The notes below the pieces were generated by a model that searched no databases, was not told the origin of the DNA, and was given only the letters and a program-made list of their open reading frames with translations. This document shows, one piece after another, positions 40,871 to 50,073 of a DNA stretch of 64,000 bases. Position numbers and translations under genes: made by a program. The number at the start of each line of letters is the position of its first letter. The first letter of the stretch is position 1. The stretch is taken from NCBI GenBank assembly GCA_036653535.1, contig JAVVTR010000006.1:1-64000 (forward strand), written 5' to 3'. This stretch comes from JAVVTR01 sp036653535 (GTDB lineage: Bacteria; Bacteroidota; Bacteroidia; Bacteroidales; P3).

Positions 40871-41914
40871 ATGAATTTAGAAGCGAGAATAAAAGCCTTT
40901 GCCTCCTTAGGAGCCTATCTTCTCCAACAAGAGGGAGACAGGTCTTTAGAAGTCGTCAAAGAACAGGCGATGGCTAAAAATGTTTTTTTTACGATAGAAA
41001 ATATAAATAAAGCCATTGGGGAATGGGCTCGCTTATTAAGCGAGGAAAATATACGACAATGGCTTAAACCCTATAACTTAGAAAAACAAGAGCTAAACTT
41101 GTTAAAACCAAGGGTAGCCATTGTTATGGCCGGGAATATTCCCTTAGTTGGGTTTCACGATTTTTTATCGGTACTCCTTTCCGGAAAGAGAGTTTTAGTA
41201 AAACTTTCTTCACAGGATCCCTATTTGTTACCTTTTCTCTCTGAAAAGCTCCTTAGTTTTACTGCAGAGAAAGATAGGAAGATACTATCGGATTCCATCT
41301 CCTTTACGAAAGATAAACTTATTGATTTTGATGCGATTATTGCCACTGGCAGTGGCAATACTTCTCGCTATTTCGATTACTATTTTGGGAAATATCCTCA
41401 TATTATTCGGCACCATCGGAATGGGTGTGCTGTTTTAGATGGTAGCCAAACGGAGCAAGAATTAACAGCGCTTTGCGAAGATATGTTTACCTATTTTGGT
41501 TTGGGCTGCAGAAGTGTTTCTAAGTTATATTTGCCTGATAAATATGATATTCAACATCTTTTATCGGTTTCTGAAAATTTTTCACAAAAACTAATTACCC
41601 ATTCTGCCTACAAAAACAATTACGATTATTATAAATCTATTTTACTTATTAATAGGGAAAAGCATTTGGATACAGGAGGCGTTTTATGGAAGGAATCCAT
41701 AGAGTTGGCTTCCCCATTGTCTATGATTTATTATGAATATTACCAAGATAAGGCTTCTGTAGAAAAAACGCTGTTTGAAAATAAAGAAAGAATACAGTGT
41801 GTAGTAGGGAATATAAAAGGGGCTTGTGCCTTTGGAACCGCACAAAAGCCAGCCTTATGGGAGTATGCCGATGAGTTAGATGTTTTGCATTTTTTGCAAA
41901 AACTTACGATATGA
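40871..41914 (+). CDS. Acyl-CoA reductase, LuxC-like
   Basis: 347 aa, aldehyde-dehydrogenase superfamily, LuxC/acyl-CoA reductase group, which reduces acyl-CoA to aldehyde. The N-terminal half has PRVAIVMAGNIPLVGFHDFL and KRVLVKLSSQDPYL (NADP-binding strand), then IIATGSGNTSRYFDYYFG, IIRHHRNGCAVLDG, and the catalytic region CEDMFTYFGLGCRSVSKLY, where the Cys of GLGC is the probable nucleophile. Bacteroidota commonly carry one such gene outside any lux operon; the physiological substrate is not known. Followed by the gene for L31, which has its own promoter. Confidence 0.85.
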   Translation: MNLEARIKAFASLGAYLLQQEGDRSLEVVKEQAMAKNVFFTIENINKAIGEWARLLSEENIRQWLKPYNLEKQELNLLKPRVAIVMAGNIPLVGFHDFLSVLLSGKRVLVKLSSQDPYLLPFLSEKLLSFTAEKDRKILSDSISFTKDKLIDFDAIIATGSGNTSRYFDYYFGKYPHIIRHHRNGCAVLDGSQTEQELTALCEDMFTYFGLGCRSVSKLYLPDKYDIQHLLSVSENFSQKLITHSAYKNNYDYYKSILLINREKHLDTGGVLWKESIELASPLSMIYYEYYQDKASVEKTLFENKERIQCVVGNIKGACAFGTAQKPALWEYADELDVLHFLQKLTI

Positions 41915-41946
41915 TTTGGAAAAAATAAAAAAAGAAATTACCTTTG
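41915..41946 (+). promoter_or_regulatory. Bacteroidota promoter for rpmE2
   Basis: -33 TTTG (41915-41918), 20-nt spacer, -7 TACCTTTG (41939-41946). Textbook spacing, with a leader of about 25-30 nt before the ATG at 41977. Confidence 0.75.
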
Positions 41947-41976
41947 CACTCTTGAATTGAGAAAATACAGATAGAA

Positions 41977-42246
41977 ATGAAAAAAGACATTCACCCCTCA
42001 GACTACAGATTGGTCGTTTTTAAAGATATGTCGAACGACTACTCTTTTATGTGTAGATCGACCGTTAAAACTAATGATACCGTTAAGTGGGAAGACGGCA
42101 AGGAATATCCTTTAGTGAAATTAGAAATTTCCAGTGCTTCGCATCCATTTTTTACCGGAAAAGTAAAATTGGTAGATACCGCCGGACGAGTAGATAAATT
42201 CATGAATAAGTATCAAAAACACATGGATAATAGAAAGACAAATTAA
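41977..42246 (+). CDS. Ribosomal protein L31, type B
   Basis: 89 aa. Starts MKKDIHPSDYRLVVFKDMSN and has SHPFFTGKVKLVDTAGRVDKF, typical of the C-minus (zinc-free) L31 form; the CXXC zinc pair of type A is absent and only one Cys is present. It has its own promoter and a strong terminator at 42268, so it is expressed alone. Confidence 0.95.
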   Translation: MKKDIHPSDYRLVVFKDMSNDYSFMCRSTVKTNDTVKWEDGKEYPLVKLEISSASHPFFTGKVKLVDTAGRVDKFMNKYQKHMDNRKTN

Positions 42247-42267
42247 AAAATAGTCTTTTCTCTATAA

Positions 42268-42303
42268 AAAAAAGCGGATACCGTGAGGTTTTCCGCTTTT
42301 TTA
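42268..42303 (+). terminator. Intrinsic terminator after rpmE2
   Basis: AAAAAAGCGGA pairs with TCCGCTTTTTT, with an inner ACC/GGT step and a short loop, ending in a T run. Confidence 0.85.
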
Positions 42304-42319
42304 TTTATGTTTTAAGCCG

Positions 42320-42327
42320 TATATTTG
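42320..42327 (+). promoter_or_regulatory. -7 box for the GlmU-like gene
   Basis: TATATTTG followed by CA, 25 bases before the ATG at 42353. Confidence 0.5.
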
Positions 42328-42352
42328 CAAGATTATTAAAAATACAAACCTA

Positions 42353-43534
42353 ATGAACTATATTCTTTTTGATGACGGATTAATTAGAACTCAGTTATTG
42401 CCCTTTACCTTTACACGTCCAATTGCTGAAATTCGAGTTGGTATTTTAACCATTAGTGAAAAATGGAAAATTTTATTGGGAAGTAGTGTTTCTATTCTTA
42501 CTGAAAACTATCTTTCTGAGAAATATCCTTTAGTACAAAAAAAACAAAATGTACTTATTAATTCTTCTATTATCCCCGATGAAAAATTGGTAGATGCAAT
42601 CAAAAAACTGAAGAGCAATCAAGCTCTTTCTTTTGAAGATTCTATTATTGCCTATAGAATAGGTGGAGATGAAATGAATAAAATGGGAGAAGAAAATGTA
42701 GAGGCCATGGAAGAAATTGAATATCGAGATGGCTTTGCTCAAATTCAGAATGTATGGGATATATTCCTGCTTAATGGAGCACAAATACGTTTAGATTACG
42801 AGCGTATTACAGCAGGACGAAACTCTCAAAAGTGTAGTAAAACCAATAGAGTATCTTCTGCCGACCATATTTTTATAGAAGAAGACTGCCATATAGAAAA
42901 TGCTTATTTAAATGCAGATCAAGGACCTATTTACATTGGGAAAAATGTAGAAATTATGGAGGGAGCCATGTTAAGAGGGCCCTTATCTATAGGAGAAGGT
43001 TCTGTAATTAAAATGGGAGCTAAAATATATGGAGATACCACTTTCGGCCCTCATTGTAAAATAGGAGGGGAAGTGTCTAATAGTGTTATCTTTGGCTATA
43101 GTAATAAAGCCCATGATGGCTATTTAGGCAATGCCGTTATAGGAGAATGGTGTAATTTAGGAGCCGATACCAACGCCTCTAATTTAAAAAACGATTACAC
43201 CAACGTAAAGGTTTGGAGCTATACTGCCGATACCTTTGTTCCTACGGAGGAAATATTTTGCGGTTTATTTATGGGCGATTATTCTAAGTCGGCCATAAAT
43301 ACGATGTTTAATACAGGTTCTGTGGTAGGGGTTTGTGCAAATATTTTCGGATCCGGCTTTCCGCGTCCCTTTACCCCTTCGTTTATGTGGGGAACCTTAC
43401 CATATGATGTAGAAAAAGCGATAGAAACGGCAGAGAGAGTATGTGCACGACGACAAATAGAATTCTCGTCGGTAGATGCGGAAATATTGAGAAATATCTA
43501 CCAAATGACCCATAAAAACAGAAGTAAGAAGTAG
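42353..43534 (+). CDS. Bacteroidota-type GlmU-like sugar-phosphate nucleotidyl/acetyltransferase
   Basis: 393 aa. The N-terminal domain starts MNYILFDDGLIRTQLLPFTFTRP (residues 1-20 show the family start), a diverged nucleotidyltransferase fold. The C-terminal half (about 180-370) is a left-handed beta helix of hexapeptide repeats (GPIYIGKNVEIMEGAM, IGEWCNLGADTNASNLKNDY). It matches the alternative GlmU of Bacteroidota, thought to make UDP-GlcNAc from GlcN-1-P. The classical GlmU nucleotide loop is not seen. lon follows 10 bases after its stop. Confidence 0.88.
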   Translation: MNYILFDDGLIRTQLLPFTFTRPIAEIRVGILTISEKWKILLGSSVSILTENYLSEKYPLVQKKQNVLINSSIIPDEKLVDAIKKLKSNQALSFEDSIIAYRIGGDEMNKMGEENVEAMEEIEYRDGFAQIQNVWDIFLLNGAQIRLDYERITAGRNSQKCSKTNRVSSADHIFIEEDCHIENAYLNADQGPIYIGKNVEIMEGAMLRGPLSIGEGSVIKMGAKIYGDTTFGPHCKIGGEVSNSVIFGYSNKAHDGYLGNAVIGEWCNLGADTNASNLKNDYTNVKVWSYTADTFVPTEEIFCGLFMGDYSKSAINTMFNTGSVVGVCANIFGSGFPRPFTPSFMWGTLPYDVEKAIETAERVCARRQIEFSSVDAEILRNIYQMTHKNRSKK

Positions 43535-43544
43535 GAGAAAATAT

Positions 43545-46028
43545 ATGTTTAGAAAGAAAGGACTCGGAGATATTTCCGATATTTTATCCATGGAAACGGA
43601 GGCCGAATTCATCCCTTTAATTAGTAAGGAGGAAGAGGAAAATATGCAAAAGACCCTTATTCCAGAAGAGTTACCCATACTGCCCATACGCAATAATGTA
43701 TTATTTCCAGGAGCCGTATTACCTATAACCTTGGCCAGAGATAAGTCGATTAATTTAATAATGGATGCTTATAAGGCTAAAAAGCCTATAGGCGTTTTTT
43801 CTCAAAAAAATCAAAACACAGAAGAACCGGGTCAAAAAGACATACACACGGTAGGAACCATGGCTGTTATTGTGAAAACTTTGCGCATGCCCGATGGGAG
43901 CACCACAGTAATTATACAAGGGAAAAGGCGTATAAAAATAACAGAATACACCCAAGAAGAACCTTATCTAAAAGCCAAAGTAAGTAATTACGATGATGTT
44001 CCGACCAAAAGCAAAAAACAGGTTTTGATAGCCCCCTTAATGGATGCTGTCAAGGATTTGTTTGGTAAAATGCAAAAATTATCCAATCAGATATCCAACG
44101 AATCTTTATTTGCTGTTAATAATATAGATAGTCCGGATTTCTTACTGTATTTTATAGTTTCTGTTTTAGAAATTAGTCCCTTTGACAAGCAAAACGTATT
44201 AGAAAAGAAAAGCCTCCACGAAAGAGCATATTTAGTATTAGGATTTTTAACCAAAAACCAGCAGGTCTTGGAATTGAGGTCACAAATACAAAATAAGGTT
44301 CAAGTAGATTTAGATAAGCAGCAGAGAGAGTATCTACTTCATCAGCAAATGAAAACCATTCAAGAAGAATTAGGTAGTTCTGGAGAGGAAGAAATACAAG
44401 AGCTAATTCATAAGGGCGAGTCTAAAAAATGGAGTACGGAAGTAAAAAAAGTTTTCGATAAAGAAATAGCCAAACTACAGCGTATTAATTCCATGTCGCC
44501 CGATTATTCCATTCAACTCAATTATCTTAACACCTTTGTAGATTTGCCTTGGGGGGAATATACCGTAGATAAATACGATTTAAAAAGAGCTCGCAAGGTA
44601 TTGGATAGAGACCATTTTGGTTTAGAAAAAGTAAAAGAGAGAGTGCTTTCTTATTTAGCAGTTTTAAAATTGAGAGGCGATATGAAATCGCCAATATTGT
44701 GTTTGTATGGACCTCCAGGAGTTGGTAAAACATCCTTAGGCAAGTCTATAGCCGAAGCCATGGGGCGTAAATACATTCGCATGTCTTTGGGTGGTTTGCA
44801 CGATGAAGCAGAAATTAGAGGGCACCGGAAAACCTATGTTGGGGCCATGCCAGGACGTATTATTCAAAGTTTATTGAAAGTCAAAAGTTCGAATCCTGTA
44901 TTTGTATTAGATGAAGTAGATAAGGTTTTGGGTAGAAGTATAGGTGGGGATCCGGCGGCGGCTATGTTAGAATTATTAGACCCGGAGCAGAATACAGCCT
45001 TTCATGATAATTTTTTAGAGATAGATTACGATTTATCGCGGGTTCTTTTTATTGCTACCGCTAATTCTTTAAATGAGATACATCCCGCTTTAAAAGATCG
45101 TATGGAAATAGTGGAGGTACCTGGTTATTTGGAAGAAGAAAAATTGCAGATAGCTAAAAAACACTTAGTTCCCAAGCAACTTAAAGAGCATGGCCTTAAA
45201 AAAAAGGACCTAAGTTTTTCAGATGATGTTATAAAGTATATTGTATCGAATTATACTCGAGAATCAGGGGTTCGTCAGTTAGAGAAACGACTTGCAGGGG
45301 TAATACGGTATCGTGCCAATGAAATAGTAGAAAAGCAGGAAGAAACACAGGAGGAAAAACAAAGCAAGCCGACTTTAAGTTTTTTGCATCGCATAGATAA
45401 AGAATATGTAAAAAAAGCCTTGGGAATAGAGACGTATAGTCATTCCGAGCGTTTGAAAGAAAATATGGCAGGGGTGGTTACTGGTTTAGCATGGACTTCT
45501 GCTGGGGGGGAGATACTATTTATAGAAGCGGCCTTATCGCAGGGTAAAGGAACTATAAGTCTTACTGGTAATTTGGGAGAGGTGATGAAAGAATCGGCTA
45601 CCTTAGCCTTGGAATATATAAAAGCCAATGCTACCAAATTGCACATATCCTCCGAATGTATAGAAAAAAGCAATGTGCATATACATGTACCAGAAGGAGC
45701 TACTCCTAAAGACGGTCCTTCGGCTGGAATGGCTATTTTTACCGCCATTGTTTCGGCCTTTACCAAACAAAAAGTTAGGGCGGATACGGCCATGACGGGC
45801 GAAATTACCTTAAGAGGGCAAACTATGCCTATTGGAGGGGTAAGAGAAAAGATATTGGCTGCTAAAAGAGCACGTATTGAGCGTATCGTTTTGTGTAAAG
45901 AAAATATACCTCAAATAGAAGAAATTCCGGAGGTTTATACTTCTGGTTTGCAGTTCTTTTTTGTAGATCAAATGGAAGAAATATTACCTTTAATTTTTGA
46001 AAAAACAGCCAAAAGTAAAAAAAATTAA
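43545..46028 (+). CDS. ATP-dependent protease Lon
   Basis: 827 aa, cytoplasmic AAA+ protease for damaged and regulatory proteins. N-terminal LON domain (about residues 45-245), Walker A GPPGVGKTSLGKSIAEAM (about 388-405), Walker B FVLDEVDK, and the protease domain with the Ser726/Lys769 dyad (PKDGPSAGMA and REKILAAKRA), 43 residues apart as in E. coli Lon. The start at ATG 43545 gives a 30-residue polar N-terminal extension usual in Bacteroidota. Confidence 0.97.
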   Translation: MFRKKGLGDISDILSMETEAEFIPLISKEEEENMQKTLIPEELPILPIRNNVLFPGAVLPITLARDKSINLIMDAYKAKKPIGVFSQKNQNTEEPGQKDIHTVGTMAVIVKTLRMPDGSTTVIIQGKRRIKITEYTQEEPYLKAKVSNYDDVPTKSKKQVLIAPLMDAVKDLFGKMQKLSNQISNESLFAVNNIDSPDFLLYFIVSVLEISPFDKQNVLEKKSLHERAYLVLGFLTKNQQVLELRSQIQNKVQVDLDKQQREYLLHQQMKTIQEELGSSGEEEIQELIHKGESKKWSTEVKKVFDKEIAKLQRINSMSPDYSIQLNYLNTFVDLPWGEYTVDKYDLKRARKVLDRDHFGLEKVKERVLSYLAVLKLRGDMKSPILCLYGPPGVGKTSLGKSIAEAMGRKYIRMSLGGLHDEAEIRGHRKTYVGAMPGRIIQSLLKVKSSNPVFVLDEVDKVLGRSIGGDPAAAMLELLDPEQNTAFHDNFLEIDYDLSRVLFIATANSLNEIHPALKDRMEIVEVPGYLEEEKLQIAKKHLVPKQLKEHGLKKKDLSFSDDVIKYIVSNYTRESGVRQLEKRLAGVIRYRANEIVEKQEETQEEKQSKPTLSFLHRIDKEYVKKALGIETYSHSERLKENMAGVVTGLAWTSAGGEILFIEAALSQGKGTISLTGNLGEVMKESATLALEYIKANATKLHISSECIEKSNVHIHVPEGATPKDGPSAGMAIFTAIVSAFTKQKVRADTAMTGEITLRGQTMPIGGVREKILAAKRARIERIVLCKENIPQIEEIPEVYTSGLQFFFVDQMEEILPLIFEKTAKSKKN

Positions 46029-46039
46029 AATAAGTTTTA

Positions 46040-46047
46040 TATATTTG
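46040..46047 (+). promoter_or_regulatory. -7 box for the T9SS cargo gene
   Basis: TATATTTG followed by CACA, about 68 bases before the ATG at 46115. The leader contains a run of AAC triplets. An ATG-started 8-codon frame (46052-46078) follows the box; it is too short to judge. Confidence 0.5.
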
Positions 46048-46114
46048 CACAATGAACTTTTATGTGAAGAGAAAATAAAAAAAATTATTATTAACAACAA
46101 CAACAAGTAACACA

Positions 46115-47464
46115 ATGAAAAAAATTATGACTTTGGTGCTTGCTATCGGTGTAATAGCCGGAGTACAAGCGCAGCAACGTCAAGTCGTTCGCGACATGAA
46201 TTATAAGCTCTCAGAGATGAAGCAGCTAAAACAGGAGTCTTCCTTATTCAATAATGATAAAATGGCGAAAGCTCCAGTAGCCAAAACCGATACCTTAAAA
46301 CCACCTGCGCAATTTCTACCTAACCCTATTTACACTTGGGGTGGATGGGGAATCTATCCTAAAGGTGCATGGGAAAATCCAGAAATAATGATTTCTGTAA
46401 AAGGACCTATGCACTCCTTTAATTTTAATGGTTCTGGAGAAGTTGGAATGATTTATCATACAGAAGCCGGGCAGTACGAGGCTTATATGGGGGTAGACTT
46501 AAGTACAAAGGTTATATGTGGTGCAGTTATGTTTGGTGTACGTTGGGGTTCTACCGATTGGGCTTTATATGGGTATGATAGTACTCCTGCTATGAAAGTT
46601 TATTTTAAAGTTTATCAAGATTTGCAAGATCAAGAGTTTTATTCTTCTTTGATGTCGGCAACACCAGAAATATTAACGATGAAATATCCGGTAGATCCTT
46701 ATAAGTATGCGGCATCCGATACTACGGAAGCATATGCATCTAAAATAACTACAGATGATAAAACTAAGCAAAAAGAACTTAGCCTTACTCGGATTGGAGC
46801 CGCTTTCAAAACTCCGGTTCCTGCTAATAAAGACTTTGCCATTAGCTATGTTGCCCCTCATTCCAATGAGGCAATAGATTCTATATATAATTATGCTCCT
46901 GTATGGTATGGACAAGAGAAAACAGGTACTATTCCTGGCGATTTTTTCTCTTTATACGATTATTATCGCCAATCTTTATGGTATAAAAAAGATGCTGATC
47001 TTAATGACACATCTATGAGACTTAGACAAAGAGATGGAGAAGCTGGTCCAACTGGGGAAGAAGGCTTTTTACCTAAGGGTAATCCACAAAGATTTGCCTC
47101 TCCTAATTATATGTTTACTCCAGTAATGACCGATTTTTGGCAAGATGGTCCAAATACTCCTTTTTTGAGCGACATTTACATTTGGCCGGTAGTAACCATG
47201 GGTAATTCTAACGAAAACTTAAACGCTTTAGCCAAGAATGTATCGGTTTATCCTATTCCTGCTATTGAGGATGTTACTTTTACTTCTATAGATCCTATGT
47301 CTCGTATTGATATTTACAATACTCAAGGACAATTAGTAAAAACCATTATTACCGACGATAATATAACAACCGTTAGTATTTCTGATTTGAGATCTGGGTT
47401 TTATGTTGCGAAAATAACAACTCCTAAGGGATTAATAACTAAGAAAATAGTTGTTAATAAATAA
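46115..47464 (+). CDS. Secreted protein with type IX (type A) sorting domain
   Basis: 449 aa. Signal peptide (residues 1-19, VQA|Q). The central part (about 60-360) has no family that I recognise and contains many aromatic residues and prolines. The last 75 residues form a T9SS type A C-terminal domain: NVSVYPIPAIEDVTF, RIDIYNTQGQLVKT, ISDLRSGFYVAKI, KKIVVNK. The tail is recognised by the T9SS translocon in the outer membrane and usually removed on secretion. It has its own promoter and a strong terminator. Confidence 0.92.
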   Translation: MKKIMTLVLAIGVIAGVQAQQRQVVRDMNYKLSEMKQLKQESSLFNNDKMAKAPVAKTDTLKPPAQFLPNPIYTWGGWGIYPKGAWENPEIMISVKGPMHSFNFNGSGEVGMIYHTEAGQYEAYMGVDLSTKVICGAVMFGVRWGSTDWALYGYDSTPAMKVYFKVYQDLQDQEFYSSLMSATPEILTMKYPVDPYKYAASDTTEAYASKITTDDKTKQKELSLTRIGAAFKTPVPANKDFAISYVAPHSNEAIDSIYNYAPVWYGQEKTGTIPGDFFSLYDYYRQSLWYKKDADLNDTSMRLRQRDGEAGPTGEEGFLPKGNPQRFASPNYMFTPVMTDFWQDGPNTPFLSDIYIWPVVTMGNSNENLNALAKNVSVYPIPAIEDVTFTSIDPMSRIDIYNTQGQLVKTIITDDNITTVSISDLRSGFYVAKITTPKGLITKKIVVNK

Positions 47465-47481
47465 TTTTCTAAGTTGTTTAT

Positions 47482-47520
47482 AAAAAAAAGAGGCCGTCCT
47501 TGGGGATGGCCTCTTTTTTT
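47482..47520 (+). terminator. Intrinsic terminator after the T9SS cargo gene
   Basis: AAAAAAAGAGGCC-TCC pairs with GGA-GGCCTCTTTTTTT around a short TTGG loop, with a small internal mismatch, and ends in a T run. Confidence 0.85.
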
Positions 47521-47569
47521 ATAAATCTGTCTCTTTGTTTTTTTAATAGATGAATACTATTCTTTCTCG

Positions 47570-47601
47570 TTTGCAAGGAACTCGAATTATTCGTATATTT
47601 G
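47570..47601 (+). promoter_or_regulatory. Bacteroidota promoter for nfeD-floA-truA
   Basis: -33 TTTG (47570-47573), 20-nt spacer, -7 TATATTTG (47594-47601). Leader of about 85 nt before nfeD. Confidence 0.7.
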
Positions 47602-47693
47602 TAGGACTTTAAAAGAAAGGTCTTAGATAGAGGAACGTTATGTACTTCTAAACAAGAAAACTCTTTTTACAGTGGGTTTATAAAGTAAAATAT

Positions 47694-48212
47694 ATGTCGT
47701 TTTTTTTAATAGTAACCTTAGTGGTTATAGGTTTTGTGCTTATACTTTTAGAGATCTTTATTCTTCCCGGTACTACCGTGGCTGGAATTTTAGGTGGTGC
47801 TGCTTTAATTTTTGCTATCTATCAATCTTTTGTTTTGTATGGAAGTTTTATAGGTTTTATTAGTCTTGCTGCCATTTTGCTTTTAGGAGGGCTACTCTTA
47901 TTTTATATGCTGCATACCAAAGCCTGGCAGAAACTTTCTTTAAAAACCGAAATAAATGCTAAGGTTAATGAAAATGGCAGAGGGGTTTTAAAGGTAGGGC
48001 AAAAAGGATATTGTATTTCTCGTTTGGCTCCTATGGGAACAGCCGAATTTGAGGAGGATTTTTTTGAAGTACAGTCGGTATTAAGCTTTATAGATCCGAA
48101 AACTCCAGTGGAAATTGTAAAAATAGAAGGTTCTAAAATATGGGTAAAGGCCTTGTCTGTAAATTCGTTAGAAATAGAGCCTTTAGAAACCGGCTTTTTA
48201 GAACAAAAATAA
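47694..48212 (+). CDS. NfeD-family membrane protein (short form)
   Basis: 172 aa. Two to three N-terminal membrane helices (about residues 3-75, with LEIFILPGTTVAGILGGAALI), then a soluble OB-fold-like part (about 100-170; GQKGYCISRLAPMG and VEIVKIEGSKIWVKAL). The short NfeD type lacks the ClpP-like protease domain. It precedes a flotillin gene by 113 bases, the standard pairing; the two form membrane microdomain components. Confidence 0.88.
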   Translation: MSFFLIVTLVVIGFVLILLEIFILPGTTVAGILGGAALIFAIYQSFVLYGSFIGFISLAAILLLGGLLLFYMLHTKAWQKLSLKTEINAKVNENGRGVLKVGQKGYCISRLAPMGTAEFEEDFFEVQSVLSFIDPKTPVEIVKIEGSKIWVKALSVNSLEIEPLETGFLEQK

Positions 48213-48325
48213 AGGAACAAGCCACAGTAAGAGTGCAGGTATAATTTTATTTATAAATTTATACCCCTTTAAAGAAACGTAAATAGTATGTCTCCAATTA
48301 TATAAAACAATTTAATAACAAAAGA

Positions 48326-49324
48326 ATGGAAATCGGATTTATTATAGCTATTGTCTTGGCCGTATTTTTTTTATTATGGCTAATTTTTTATTTTATACCG
48401 GTAGCTTTGTGGTTCAAAGCTTTGGTGTCCGGGGTGAATATTTCTTTACTGCAACTTATTTTAATGCGATGGAGGAAAGTACCCCCTTCTATTATTGTTA
48501 ATAATATGATTGCTGCACAAAAAGCAGGTTTGTCGTTGAATAGAAATGAGTTGGAAGCCCATTTCTTAGCGGGGGGGCATTTAAATTCGGTGATCAATGC
48601 GCTTATTTCTGCCGATAAAGCAAATATGAATTTAGATTTTAAAACGGCAACGGCTATTGATTTGGCTGGACGCGATGTTTTAGAAGCCGTTAGAATGTCG
48701 GTAAATCCCAAAGTAATTAATACTCCGCCGGTAGCTGCGGTGGCTAAAGATGGTATACAATTGATTGCTAAGGCCAGGGTTACGGTTAGAACCAATATAA
48801 AGCAATTGGTTGGAGGAGCAGGAGAGGAAACTATTTTAGCCAGAGTAGGCGAAGGGATTGTAACTTCTATAGGTTCAGCAGTAAGTCATAAACAAGTTTT
48901 AGAAAATCCAGATTCTATTTCTAGAGTAGTTCTTGAAAAAGGCTTGGATTCTGGTACTGCTTTTGAAATTTTATCTATTGATATTGCAGATATAGATGTG
49001 GGTAAGAATATTGGTGCACAGTTGCAGATGGATCAAGCTTATGCCGATAAAAACATAGCGCAAGCCAAAGCGGAAGAAAGAAGAGCGATGGCGGTGGCTT
49101 TAGAACAAGAGATGAAAGCAAAGGCACAGGAAGCAAAAGCAAAGGTAATAGAAGCGGAAGCAGAAGTACCTTTGGCTATGGCAGCGGCTTTTAGAAGTGG
49201 AAATATGGGTATAATGGATTATTATCGTTTTCAGAATATACAAGCGGATACCGATATGAGAGAATCTATTTCTAAACCCATGGGGCCAAAGTATAAACCC
49301 AATGAGGATGCGGACAAAAAATAA
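48326..49324 (+). CDS. Flotillin-like protein FloA
   Basis: 332 aa, about the usual 330 for FloA. One N-terminal membrane segment (about residues 5-28), a PHB/SPFH-like domain (KARVTVRTNIKQLVGGAGEETILARVGEGIV region), then an Ala/Glu-rich helical stretch (AQAKAEERRAMAVALEQEM) and MAAAFRSGNMGIMDYYR near the end. It assembles into membrane domains that organise other proteins. truA starts 2 bases after it. Confidence 0.93.
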   Translation: MEIGFIIAIVLAVFFLLWLIFYFIPVALWFKALVSGVNISLLQLILMRWRKVPPSIIVNNMIAAQKAGLSLNRNELEAHFLAGGHLNSVINALISADKANMNLDFKTATAIDLAGRDVLEAVRMSVNPKVINTPPVAAVAKDGIQLIAKARVTVRTNIKQLVGGAGEETILARVGEGIVTSIGSAVSHKQVLENPDSISRVVLEKGLDSGTAFEILSIDIADIDVGKNIGAQLQMDQAYADKNIAQAKAEERRAMAVALEQEMKAKAQEAKAKVIEAEAEVPLAMAAAFRSGNMGIMDYYRFQNIQADTDMRESISKPMGPKYKPNEDADKK

Positions 49325-49326
49325 GC

Positions 49327-50070
49327 ATGCAACGTTTTTTTTTACATTTAGCTTATTGCGGTAAACCTTATTGTGGCTGGCAAGAACAGCCTAATGGGCG
49401 AAGTGTACAAGCTTGTGTACAAGATGCTTTGCAGATTTTATTAAGAGAACCTATAAAAGTAGTAGGGGCGGGACGTACCGATACGGGCGTGCACGCCTCT
49501 TCTTTTTATGCTCATTTTGATACGCAAAAAAATTATAGTTACGAGCAACGCCGTGCCTGGCTGTATAAATTAAATTCCATATTAGACAAAGAAATTGTAA
49601 TTTATCATATTTTTGAGGTAGAAGATTTTTTACATGCTCGATTTTCTGCTATAGAGCGAAGTTATCAGTATTTTATTCATACACATAAAAATCCATTTTT
49701 AGAGGATTATAGCTATTTTATTCGTATGCCTTTTAAGGCGAATCTAATACAGGAGGCGGGTCTTCTACTCTGTGGCTCTCACGATTTTACTTCTTTTTCA
49801 AAATTGCACACGCAAACGAAAACAAATGTTTGTAATTTAAAACAGGCCAATTTTAATTATATGGGAGAGGAACGTTGGTTTTTTACCTTTACCGCCGACC
49901 GTTTTTTGCGAAATATGGTTAGGTCTATGGTTGGAACTCTATTACAAATAGGAATGGGAAAAATTTCTTGTGAGGATTTAATAGATGTTTTAGAGGCTAA
50001 AGATCGGGGTAGAGCAGGAATGTCGGTGCCTGCAAAGGCTTTGTTTTTAACAGATATTAAATATTTTTAA
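49327..50070 (+). CDS. tRNA pseudouridine synthase A
   Basis: 247 aa. Makes pseudouridine at tRNA positions 38-40. Catalytic Asp in GAGRTDTGVHA, with YCGWQEQPNGRSVQACV at the N-terminus, HARFSAIERSYQYFIH, and RFLRNMVRSMVGTLLQIG at the C-terminus. Starts 2 bases after floA and ends 3 bases before the exporter gene, so all are in one operon. Confidence 0.96.
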   Translation: MQRFFLHLAYCGKPYCGWQEQPNGRSVQACVQDALQILLREPIKVVGAGRTDTGVHASSFYAHFDTQKNYSYEQRRAWLYKLNSILDKEIVIYHIFEVEDFLHARFSAIERSYQYFIHTHKNPFLEDYSYFIRMPFKANLIQEAGLLLCGSHDFTSFSKLHTQTKTNVCNLKQANFNYMGEERWFFTFTADRFLRNMVRSMVGTLLQIGMGKISCEDLIDVLEAKDRGRAGMSVPAKALFLTDIKYF

Positions 50071-50073
50071 GGT

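Noticed and set aside
46052..46078. Eight-codon leader peptide before the T9SS cargo gene
   Set aside because: Too short to support, and its ATG is only a few bases after the -7 box. Chance is the likely cause.
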